Shown in pieces: positions 25,863 through 33,081 of a DNA stretch of 64,000 bases. Position 1 is the stretch's first letter. Each line of letters begins with the position of its first letter. The notes beneath the pieces are model-generated. The model had not been told where the DNA came from. It ran no database searches and worked only from the letters and a program-made list of their open reading frames with translations. The DNA is from Achromobacter sp. UMC71 (GTDB lineage Bacteria; Pseudomonadota; Gammaproteobacteria; Burkholderiales; Burkholderiaceae_B). The stretch covers positions 1 to 64,000 of the forward strand of contig NZ_LZZT01000036.1 in assembly GCF_014170305.1 (NCBI RefSeq). Reading direction: 5' to 3'. Made by a program: the position numbers and the translations under genes.

Positions 25863-27537
25863 GGCGGTTTCCGTGGAGCACGCGGCCGGACGAGCAGGGC
25901 GCACCGTCCAGGGTGTAGGCGAAATACAGCTTCTGCTTGCCGGCGTCCCAGCGCAGGGCCAGCTCGGCCACGTCGCCGGGGCGCAGCAGCCGCTGGAACT
26001 TCAGCGCTTCCATGCCGGCAAAGCCCAGACCGGGCTGCAGGTCGCGTTGCGCCAGTGACAGGGCCCAGGTGATCTGGGCCACGCCGGGCACCACAGGCGC
26101 GGTGGGGAAGTGGCCGCTGAAGTAGGCCAGGTCGCACGGAATCTCGACGCGGTAGCGGCGTTCGTCGGCGGTGGCGGCCGGCAGGCTGTCGGCCGCCGGA
26201 TGCAGCGGGCGTTCGCCGGCGGCGATGTCGAAGTCGGCCTGCGGCATCTTGCCCTGGGCGTTCCAGGGCAACTGGCGCATCAGGCGCCAGCTGCGCGGAA
26301 TGGCCAGCGATTCCAGGCCCGCCACCAGGTGCTGGCGCAGCCCATCGACCACGGCGGCGCGGCCCTGGTTGCGCAGCGCGTGCAGGCCGGCGGCCGACAA
26401 GGCCACCAGCGCTGTCAGGCGCGTGGCGCCCGCCTTGCGGCCCACGCGGGCCTCGGCGACGAAGGGGTGGCGCGCCAGCGCCTGTTCGATCATGGGCAAG
26501 GCAATGCGTTTTTCTTCGAGCTTGACGATCCGGTCCAGGCGTCCCAGCAGCCGGAAGCCGTCTGCCGCGAGGTCGGCGCCGTCAGCCGTCTGTTCGTCGG
26601 CAGCCTCGACCCAGGGCGAGGCCACGCGCAGCGCGCCTTGCGCATCCAGGCTGACCGTCACGCCGGGCAGGGGCTGCCACGGACCGGTGCCGCTGCGCCA
26701 GGCCACGGCGCCGGTTTCGGAGCTGCCGTAGATCTCTGTGGGACGCAGGCCCAGGTGCTGGCCGATGGCGTCCGAGACCTCGGGCGGCAGCGCGCCGCCC
26801 GATGAATAGATGCGGCCCAGGCGGCCGCGCAACTGGGCCCAGTCCAGCCGGTCGCCCAGGCGGCGCAGCAGCGCGGGGCTGGCGATCCAGGTGAACGCGG
26901 GGTGGCGTAGGCTGGCCTGCTGCAGTTCTTCGGGGTAGTGCCGCTGGCGACGGTCGATCAGGCGGCCGCCAGCGAGCGGCCACAGCACCCGGAACGGCAG
27001 GCCGTACATGTGCTGGGCGGACACGCTGCCCAGCACCGGGCCGGTGGCGTCGGGCCATTGGCGTTGCAGGGCGTCGACCTCGCGCGCCAGCTGGCCCCAG
27101 CTTTTCTCGATGTGCTTGGGCGTGCCGCTGGAGCCGGACGTGCACAGCACCAGCGCCTGCGCCGGATCCAGCGCGATGGGCGGCAGCGCCGGCGCATCGT
27201 GCAGCGCGTCCAGGCGCCAGGCGCGGCTGGCTGTGGGCGGCAGATCGGTATCCGTCAGCCAGGCATCGACGGTGGCGTCCAGCAAGGCGCAGGTTTCGGG
27301 CCGCGCGTCGCCGGGCAAGACGGCGGTGACGCCCGCGCGCCAGCAGGCAAACAAGGCGGTGGCCAGGGCCGCCGCATCGTCGAACCAGAGCGCGGCGCGG
27401 CGCGTGCCGCGGGCCTTGAGGGACCCCGCCATGGCCAGGCATTGCGCGGCGAAAGCGGCCCGCGTAAAAGGCGGTTCGTCGGCGACCGGCGCGTGGCCGG
27501 CTGGCAGCAGCAGATGCGTCAGGGGAATCCAGGTCAC
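25849..27537 (-). CDS. Fused AMP-forming ligase and hotdog dehydratase (ApeH-ApeI-like)
   Basis: 562 aa with two parts. Residues 1 to about 440 form an acyl-adenylating ligase: CTSGSSGTPK at 132-141 and YGSSETG at 270-276 are core motifs A3 and A5, and GKM near 435 marks the C-terminal subdomain. It should activate the aryl starter and load an ACP. The last 110 residues are a FabA/FabZ-like hotdog with the catalytic His in SGHFPTAPVVPG near 476, equivalent to ApeI. A single stop-free frame crosses the junction, so this is a genuine fusion. Ends 14 bp inside the glycosyltransferase gene. Confidence 0.88.
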   Translation of the reverse strand: MTWIPLTHLLLPAGHAPVADEPPFTRAAFAAQCLAMAGSLKARGTRRAALWFDDAAALATALFACWRAGVTAVLPGDARPETCALLDATVDAWLTDTDLPPTASRAWRLDALHDAPALPPIALDPAQALVLCTSGSSGTPKHIEKSWGQLAREVDALQRQWPDATGPVLGSVSAQHMYGLPFRVLWPLAGGRLIDRRQRHYPEELQQASLRHPAFTWIASPALLRRLGDRLDWAQLRGRLGRIYSSGGALPPEVSDAIGQHLGLRPTEIYGSSETGAVAWRSGTGPWQPLPGVTVSLDAQGALRVASPWVEAADEQTADGADLAADGFRLLGRLDRIVKLEEKRIALPMIEQALARHPFVAEARVGRKAGATRLTALVALSAAGLHALRNQGRAAVVDGLRQHLVAGLESLAIPRSWRLMRQLPWNAQGKMPQADFDIAAGERPLHPAADSLPAATADERRYRVEIPCDLAYFSGHFPTAPVVPGVAQITWALSLAQRDLQPGLGFAGMEALKFQRLLRPGDVAELALRWDAGKQKLYFAYTLDGAPCSSGRVLHGNRHDAA

Positions 27538-27540
27538 CGC

Positions 27541-28089
27541 TCAGACCGCCTTTGCCGCGGCGGGCCGCAGCAGCCATTCGCCGCCCATCAGCAGGCCCAT
27601 CAGCCCGTAGCTGATCGCGCCGTTGTAGGCGGTCCACCAGCTCCAGGGGCCCCAGGCGGCCAACGCCGCGGCGATGGCGCCGTTGACGGCGAAAAAACCG
27701 CACCAGACGCGCGTGACGTTGCGCGTGTAGCGCACGCCGGCCGCGGGCAGATCGGGGTGACGCAGGCGCGCCAGGCGTTCGATCACGGGGCGGCCGTGAC
27801 GCAGGCTGGCGCCGAAGACGATCAGCAGCATGGCGTTGATCGTCACGGGGTACCAGCGCAGCCAGTCTTGCGAATTGGACATCGCCAGCACCAGGCAGAA
27901 CACGACCGCGGCCAAGGGCAGCAGACGTCCGCCCGGCGCGTCGGCGCCGCGGCCCAGGCCGCGCGCCAGCCACAGCGCGGCCAGCGGCAGCGCCAGCCAG
28001 GCCGCGCTGACCCGTCCCAGCGTCGCATGCACGACGAAGGGGTAGGCCAGGCCGGCCACGACCAGGGCGGGCGCCAGGCCACGCTTCAT
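27541..28089 (-). CDS. Membrane protein of the aryl polyene cluster (COG4648-like)
   Basis: 182-aa hydrophobic protein with about five membrane segments, matching the small integral membrane protein found between the ACPs and the ligase in aryl polyene clusters (ApeG-like). Function is not established. No catalytic motif is visible; the segment WYPVTINAMLLIVFGASL and TRVWCGFFAVNG are typical conserved helices. Start ATG 28089 is coupled to the ACP stop as ATGA; 3 bp separate its stop from the ligase gene. Confidence 0.82.
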   Translation of the reverse strand: MKRGLAPALVVAGLAYPFVVHATLGRVSAAWLALPLAALWLARGLGRGADAPGGRLLPLAAVVFCLVLAMSNSQDWLRWYPVTINAMLLIVFGASLRHGRPVIERLARLRHPDLPAAGVRYTRNVTRVWCGFFAVNGAIAAALAAWGPWSWWTAYNGAISYGLMGLLMGGEWLLRPAAAKAV

Positions 28090-28340
28090 GCGGCGGTGTC
28101 CTGCTTGTTGCACATGGCCTGCACCACGTCTTCGACCGTGCGCACGCTGCGGAAGTCGTTGGCGTCGAGCTTGCGGCCGGTCTGGCGGCGCACGTGGTCG
28201 ATCAGGTCGATGGCGTCGATACTGTCGATTTCCAGGTCGGTGTACAGGTGCGCCTGCGGCGTGATGCGCTCGGGTTCGATCTCGAACAATTCGCTCAGCG
28301 CGTCGCGCAGCGTGTTGAAGATTTCGTCGCGGGTCTGCAT
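28086..28340 (-). CDS. apeF: Acyl carrier protein 2 of the aryl polyene cluster (ApeF-like)
   Basis: 84-aa acidic ACP with the phosphopantetheine attachment Ser 40 in LEIDSIDAIDL. It carries growing intermediates for the cluster's ketosynthases. Start ATG 28340 sits 16 bp after the apeE stop. The dedicated PPTase at 30418 is the likely activator. Which ACP is loaded with the starter and which with malonyl units is not visible from sequence. Confidence 0.9.
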   Translation of the reverse strand: MQTRDEIFNTLRDALSELFEIEPERITPQAHLYTDLEIDSIDAIDLIDHVRRQTGRKLDANDFRSVRTVEDVVQAMCNKQDTAA

Positions 28341-28356
28341 AGTCAACTCCATTGCC

Positions 28357-28617
28357 TTAGTTGCGGCGTTGGGCCGCGACGAATTCGGCCAGGTTGGCAA
28401 TGCTGGCGAAGTGCTCGCGCATGTTGCGCGTTTCGGGGTCGATGGCGATGCCGTAGCGCTTTTGCAGCGCCAGGCCCAATTCCAGCGCATCCACCGAGTC
28501 CAGGCCCAGGCCGTCGCCAAACAGGCTGGCTTCGCGGTCGATGTCGTTGGGGGCGATGTCTTCCAGGCCCAGGGATTCGATGACGAGTGTCTTGAGCTCG
28601 GTTTCCAGTTGATTCAT
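28357..28617 (-). CDS. apeE: Acyl carrier protein 1 of the aryl polyene cluster (ApeE-like)
   Basis: 86-aa ACP with Ser 41 in LGLDSVDALELG. Four-helix ACP signature throughout and an acidic helix II. The two ACPs differ clearly in sequence, consistent with separate jobs. Start ATG 28617 has GGAG upstream with 9-nt spacing; five more codons are open upstream. Confidence 0.9.
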   Translation of the reverse strand: MNQLETELKTLVIESLGLEDIAPNDIDREASLFGDGLGLDSVDALELGLALQKRYGIAIDPETRNMREHFASIANLAEFVAAQRRN

Positions 28618-28661
28618 CCTGCGGGACTCCACTTGCGGCGCTTTTTGGCGCTTGTTCGTTA

Positions 28662-29549
28662 TCAGGCGTGTTCGTTGTCGGGCTTGGCGGCGCTTGCCTC
28701 GGCGGCCGGCCCAGGGCTGGCCGCCATCGCGCCGGCCTGCGTGTCACGCGTCAGTTCGGCTTCGAAATACGCGTGCAGGTAATCATTCATCTTGCGGCCG
28801 GCAATGGGCAGCGGGTGCGCATTGGACCATGTTGCGGGATCAATGTCGTCGCCGACCTGAATGACATAGCGCATCCGGCACGGCGGAATGCGGTACCAGG
28901 GCTCGCCTTTGGTCAGGCTGCGCGGGTTCATGCGGATGACCACCGGCGTCACCACGCGCGCGCCGCGCAGGGCGATGGCGCAGGCACCGCGGTGGAACTG
29001 CGGGAGGCGGTCGGGCGGCGTGCGGGTGCCTTCTGGAAAGACGATCAGCGTTTCGCCATTGCGCAGCACGTCGGCGGCGCGGTCGAACATGTCGAAGCTT
29101 TCGTCGTTGGTGATGTAGCCGGCGTTGCTGATGGGGCCGCGCGTGAACGGGTTGGTGGCCAGGCCGTGCTTGACGATGCAGTTGGCGTTCTTGACGTGGC
29201 CCACCAGGAATACCACGTCGAGTAGCGACGGGTGGTTGGCCAGGATCATCTGGCCCGGTTTGCCCAGGCGGTCGGCGCCCTTGAATTCAACGGTCAGGAT
29301 GCCCACCCGCACCATGAAGCGGATGAAGAAGCGGAAGGTGCCGTTCAGCGCCCAGCGCGCGCGGCGCTGGCGGTCGGCGGCATTGCCGGGAATCAGGCGC
29401 TGCGGCGGAAACACCACCAGGCGCAGCAGCAATCCGCCAAGGCCGAACATGGTGAAGGCCATGGCGGTGGCGACCAGGCGCCAAAGCCAGAAGTCCTGGC
29501 GGGGCAGGGCGGGCGCTGCGGGAGCGGGCGTCAGGCGGGAGGGCGTCAT
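28662..29549 (-). CDS. PlsC-like lysophospholipid acyltransferase of the aryl polyene cluster
   Basis: 295 aa with an N-terminal membrane helix (residues about 22-48) and a PlsC domain: NHPSLLD, giving H106-x4-D111, and FPEGTR at 171-176. ApeD-like in position. Probably acylates a glycerolipid or sugar that anchors the polyene. Start chosen at ATG 29549 (ATGA with apeC); ATG 29570, seven codons up, is also possible. The 44-bp gap to apeE is the largest in the upper half of the operon. The C-terminal 30 residues are Ala-rich and look disordered. Confidence 0.87.
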   Translation of the reverse strand: MTPSRLTPAPAAPALPRQDFWLWRLVATAMAFTMFGLGGLLLRLVVFPPQRLIPGNAADRQRRARWALNGTFRFFIRFMVRVGILTVEFKGADRLGKPGQMILANHPSLLDVVFLVGHVKNANCIVKHGLATNPFTRGPISNAGYITNDESFDMFDRAADVLRNGETLIVFPEGTRTPPDRLPQFHRGACAIALRGARVVTPVVIRMNPRSLTKGEPWYRIPPCRMRYVIQVGDDIDPATWSNAHPLPIAGRKMNDYLHAYFEAELTRDTQAGAMAASPGPAAEASAAKPDNEHA

Positions 29550-30283
29550 GCCGAGCGGGTCCAGAGCCATTGGCGGGCGCGGTTCGCATGCCGCCAGGTA
29601 GGGGTTTGCAGCGCCAGGTGGCGCAGCAGGTTCAGCGTATTGGGCCAGGCTTGCGGCGCGCCGGCAGCGGCTTGCCGGGATGCATCGGCGCCGGGCGCGG
29701 TTTCAAGCCGCCAATCGGCGCCCGCGCGCAGGCGGAAGGCCGCGGCGTACGAAAAGGGCACGTCGTCGATCCAGGGTAAATACGGCGCGGGCGGCCGTTC
29801 CTCGGCCAGCACCACCAGCACTTCGGGGTGGCCGCCGGCCAGCAGCAGTCCGGCTTCCAGGAAAGCGTGTTCCAATCCGTCGTCTTCGACCGACAGCGCG
29901 ACGGATTCGGTGGTTTCGCGGCGTATGATCGACCACTGCCCGGCAATGGCGTTATGCACCGACAGGCCGAACGCGGTGGGCGACAGCGGTTCGGCGGCGG
30001 CAAGCGATTGCAGCAGGCCGAAATTGCGGGTGGTTTCTCCGTGGCGCGACGCGAACACCAGGGGCATGGGCGGCTGGCCTTCAGCTACCGGCCAGGCGCA
30101 CTCAAACACCGCGCGCGCCATCGGGCTGAGGCGACGGCGTTGCATCGGCGGTAAGAATTCCAGGCGGGGCGGGCAGACTTCTCCAACGGGACAATAAGGA
30201 TGTTCAGCCCAATGCTTCCAGCTGCTCGCGTCTTCAATACCCGATGTCCAACCCTGCCACTGCGCGATTGAGAAGGTCAGCAT
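29546..30283 (-). CDS. apeC: Ketosynthase-like chain-length factor (ApeC-like)
   Basis: 245-aa truncated KS-fold protein without the active-site Cys: the corresponding region reads AFGLSVHNAIAGQ. This is the chain-length-factor family that pairs with ApeO. Opening residues MLTFSIAQWQGWTSG and the PPMQRRRLSPMARAVFE motif are characteristic. First gene of the APE operon, divergent from the PPTase across an AT-rich spacer. Confidence 0.9.
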   Translation of the reverse strand: MLTFSIAQWQGWTSGIEDASSWKHWAEHPYCPVGEVCPPRLEFLPPMQRRRLSPMARAVFECAWPVAEGQPPMPLVFASRHGETTRNFGLLQSLAAAEPLSPTAFGLSVHNAIAGQWSIIRRETTESVALSVEDDGLEHAFLEAGLLLAGGHPEVLVVLAEERPPAPYLPWIDDVPFSYAAAFRLRAGADWRLETAPGADASRQAAAGAPQAWPNTLNLLRHLALQTPTWRHANRARQWLWTRSA

Positions 30284-30417
30284 AAGCGCGCGATCTTACT
30301 ATGATCGCAAACGAGTTAATTGTTTTCAGGCGTTACTGGAACGCTATGAAGGTCAAGGATTTTACACACCGTTCTATCAATTGGTTACTTAATCACGTGG
30401 AATTCCGGGAACTTTTA
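30284..30417. promoter_or_regulatory. AT-rich divergent control region between apeC and the PPTase gene
   Basis: This stretch is markedly AT-rich for the window and must hold promoters for both the APE operon and the PPTase. It contains the palindrome GCGATC-TTACTAT-GATCGC at 30290-30308, right at the apeC start, a candidate operator. I could not fix the -10/-35 elements with confidence. Confidence 0.55.
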
Positions 30418-31062
30418 ATGGGGTGGGCGTGCCAAAGCGCGGCTGATTACTATCAGCCGCAGGCGCTATCGCCCGAGGACGCCCGGCGGGCGTCGGAGAT
30501 CCGTTCGGCCAAGGCCCGAGTGGACTGGCGCGTCAGCCGCGCGCTGCTGCAGCACCTGCGGGCCGCCAGCCCCGCCCCCACCCCCCACGCGCTATCCCTG
30601 AGCCACAGCGGCGGCCACGCCTTGTGCGCGCAGGCGCCGGTTGACTGGGCCATTGGCGCCGACCTTGAACGCATGCGGCCGCGCGACCTGGACGCCTTGG
30701 CCGCATGGGTTTGCAGCGGGGCTGAGCAGGCCTGGCTACGCCAAGCCGACGCGCCCTTGCGGCAAGTGCGGTTCTATCTGCTCTGGACACTGAAAGAAGC
30801 CTTCATCAAAGCCGCGGGGTTGGATTTTCCCGCGGATATGGCCTCGGTCGGCCTGACGCCGCAACCCTCGGGCGCGCTGGCGTTGCGGCCGCCGCCGGGG
30901 CGGTGGCAGGCTGCCTGCTGGCAGCTTGGCGACGAGTGGGTGGCCGCCGCCGCCTGGCGCGCCGCGGCGGGTGAGCAGGCTCGCATCACCTGGCGGGCGG
31001 CGGTGGGTTGCGACCTGCCGACGCGCCAATTCCTGGGGCAGTGGGAGGGCAGCGCCGGCTGA
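30418..31062 (+). CDS. 4'-phosphopantetheinyl transferase (Sfp type)
   Basis: 214 aa. LSLSHSGGHALCA, IGADLERMRPRD and WTLKEAFIKAAG are the three Sfp/AcpT motifs that bind CoA, Mg2+ and the catalytic carboxylates. It should convert the two cluster ACPs to holo form. The frame opens at 30301 and an ATG at 30346 also exists, but that stretch is AT-rich promoter-like sequence; ATG 30418 has GGGAA upstream and gives the usual length. Divergent partner of the APE operon. Confidence 0.88.
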   Translation: MGWACQSAADYYQPQALSPEDARRASEIRSAKARVDWRVSRALLQHLRAASPAPTPHALSLSHSGGHALCAQAPVDWAIGADLERMRPRDLDALAAWVCSGAEQAWLRQADAPLRQVRFYLLWTLKEAFIKAAGLDFPADMASVGLTPQPSGALALRPPPGRWQAACWQLGDEWVAAAAWRAAAGEQARITWRAAVGCDLPTRQFLGQWEGSAG

Positions 31063-31094
31063 TTGGCGCCTGATGGTTTTGCGCGCCGCAGTTA

Positions 31095-31117
31095 AACATG
31101 TATTATTAATACATCTT
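31095..31117 (+). promoter_or_regulatory. NsrR-type operator upstream of hmp
   Basis: AACATGTATTA and TAATACATCTT are 11-bp arms around one T, matching each other at 10 of 11 positions in inverted orientation. This is the 11-1-11 layout of NsrR sites. It lies 56 bp before the hmp start, and an nsrR-like gene follows hmp, so NO-relieved repression is the natural reading. Confidence 0.85.
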
Positions 31118-31172
31118 TAAAACAGGATGCCGCGGCGATCCGCCCGCCCATCCTCCGCGCAAGGAGCAGTCC

Positions 31173-32390
31173 ATGTTGAGTCCGCAAATCCGCACCCTGG
31201 TCAAGGCCACGGCCCCGGTCCTGAAAGTCCATGGCGTGGCGCTGACCCGTCACTTCTATGCCCGCATGTTCGCGGGCAATCCGGAACTCAAGCATGTCTT
31301 CAACCAGGGCCATCAGGCGGGTGGCGAGCAGCAGCAGGCGCTGGCCGGCGCGGTGGCGGCCTACGCCGAGCACATCGACGACCCGTCGGTGCTGGCGCCC
31401 GTGGTGACGCGCATCGTCCACAAGCACGTCAGCCTGGGCATCCGGCCCGAGCATTACCCGATCGTGGGCCGCCACCTGCTGGCCTCGATCCGCGAAGTGC
31501 TGGGCGAGACCGCCACCGATGAACTGGTGAATGCCTGGGCCGCCGCCTACGGCCAGTTGGCCGACATGCTGATCGCCGAAGAGGCGCGGCTGTACGCAGA
31601 ATCGGCCGCCAAACCGGGCGGCTGGACGGGCTGGCGCGCGTTCCGGGTGGTCGGCAAGCAGCCGGAAAGCGCCGGCATCACCTCGTTCTACCTGGCGCCG
31701 GCCGATGGCGGCGCGGTGCCGGCGTACCGGCCCGGCCAATACGTGTCGGTGCGCATTTACGTGCCGGAACTGGGCCTGATGCAGCCGCGCCAATACAGCC
31801 TGTCGGACGCGCCGGGGCAAGACCGCCTGCGCATTTCCATCAAACGCGAGGCCGCCGGCGTGGATACGCCCGCCGGCCGGGTATCCAATGCGCTGCACGA
31901 CCGCCTGCGGGAAGGCGACGTGCTGGACGTGGCGCCGCCGCAGGGCGATTTCCACCTGCGCGAAGACAATGCCGCACCCGTGGTACTGCTGAGCGGCGGC
32001 GTGGGCCTGACGCCCATGGTGGCGATCCTGAATCATTTGGTGGCCACGGACGATCCGCGCCAGATCCGTTTCGTGCATGGCTGCCGCGATAGCGCGGCGC
32101 ATGCCATGAAAGACCACGTCAACGCGGTCGCCCAGGCGCGCGGCAACGTGCGCAAGGCGGTGTTCTACGAAGCGGTCGCCAGCGGTGATCGGCCAGGCCA
32201 GGATTACGACTATGCCGGCCGGGTCGACCTGCGCGTCATCCGCGACCAGGCGATCGTGCCCGGCGCCGATTACTACCTGTGCGGACCTGCCGGCTTCATG
32301 CGGGCCCAGCGCGAGGCCCTGCTGGAACTGGGCGTGGCGGCCGACCGGATCCATGCCGAGGCCTTCGGCAGCGGCGGCGCGCCGGCCTGA
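31173..32390 (+). CDS. hmp: Flavohemoglobin, nitric oxide dioxygenase
   Basis: 405 aa with three domains in order: globin (1 to about 140), FAD-binding (about 150-260) and NAD-binding. Heme-pocket residues fit E. coli Hmp numbering: Tyr 29, Gln 53, proximal His 85 and Tyr 95. RQYSLSD binds FAD; GGVGLTP and CGPAGFM bind NAD(P)H. Oxidises NO to nitrate. A strong AAGGAG precedes the ATG. Nineteen bp before the nsrR-like gene, so co-transcribed. Confidence 0.97.
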   Translation: MLSPQIRTLVKATAPVLKVHGVALTRHFYARMFAGNPELKHVFNQGHQAGGEQQQALAGAVAAYAEHIDDPSVLAPVVTRIVHKHVSLGIRPEHYPIVGRHLLASIREVLGETATDELVNAWAAAYGQLADMLIAEEARLYAESAAKPGGWTGWRAFRVVGKQPESAGITSFYLAPADGGAVPAYRPGQYVSVRIYVPELGLMQPRQYSLSDAPGQDRLRISIKREAAGVDTPAGRVSNALHDRLREGDVLDVAPPQGDFHLREDNAAPVVLLSGGVGLTPMVAILNHLVATDDPRQIRFVHGCRDSAAHAMKDHVNAVAQARGNVRKAVFYEAVASGDRPGQDYDYAGRVDLRVIRDQAIVPGADYYLCGPAGFMRAQREALLELGVAADRIHAEAFGSGGAPA

Positions 32391-32409
32391 CCGGTGTATT
32401 CTGGCGGCC

Positions 32410-32847
32410 ATGCAACTGACCCGATTCACCGACTTCGGCCTGCGCGTCCTGATGTACCTGACGCAATGCCGCGACCGGCCCGCGGCGGTCACCATTCCGG
32501 AGATCGCCGCGCGCTTTGACGTGTCGCGCAACCACCTGGTCAAGGTGGTGCACTTCATGTCGCAGCGCGGCTGGGTCAGCACGTCGCGCGGCAAAGGCGG
32601 CGGCCTGGCCCTGGCGCATGCGCCCGCCAGCTACCGGCTGGGCGACCTGGTACGTGAACTGGAGCAGCAGAGCCCCCTGATCGATTGCCGCGAGCCGCCT
32701 TGTGCGCTGGACGGCGCCTGCCGCCTGGCGGGCGTGCTGGCGCAGACCTTGCAGGCCTTCTACGAGGCGCTGAACGGCTACACGCTGGCCGACCTGGTGC
32801 GCGACCCCACGGCCGCGGCCATCATCAAGCTGCACCGGGCGGCGTAA
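32410..32847 (+). CDS. nsrR: NsrR, Rrf2-family NO-sensing repressor
   Basis: 145 aa: N-terminal winged helix (MQLTRFTDFGLRVLMYL, then EIAARFDVSRNHLVKVV as recognition helix) and three Cys at 93, 98 and 104. The spacing (5 and 6 residues) equals that of the Fe-S ligands in E. coli NsrR (91, 96, 102). The cluster reacts with NO and releases DNA. The operator at 31095-31117 makes this an autoregulated hmp-nsrR unit. Confidence 0.93.
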   Translation: MQLTRFTDFGLRVLMYLTQCRDRPAAVTIPEIAARFDVSRNHLVKVVHFMSQRGWVSTSRGKGGGLALAHAPASYRLGDLVRELEQQSPLIDCREPPCALDGACRLAGVLAQTLQAFYEALNGYTLADLVRDPTAAAIIKLHRAA

Positions 32848-33081
32848 GGCCTGTTGATACTAAAAGAGCCAGGTCTGCCCGAAGGGTGAGCGCCTGAATG
32901 AATGCCGCTCCGTGTTGCGCATGTTTGTATGGGCCGCGGGTCGCGCATCAGGCGCAGGCCGGCCTCCCCCCTGGGCGCGGCCATGAGTCCGGGTTATGGC
33001 CGCCCCGGCCTTGGTGATTTGCTACCGCTCGTCGCACCCGCCAGAATAGAACGGTTGCCAATCAATCATTTGGATGCAGGT

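Noticed and set aside
30301-30417. A 39-residue N-terminal extension of the PPTase
   Set aside because: The stretch is AT-rich like a promoter, lacks conserved PPTase residues, and ATG 30418 has a ribosome site.
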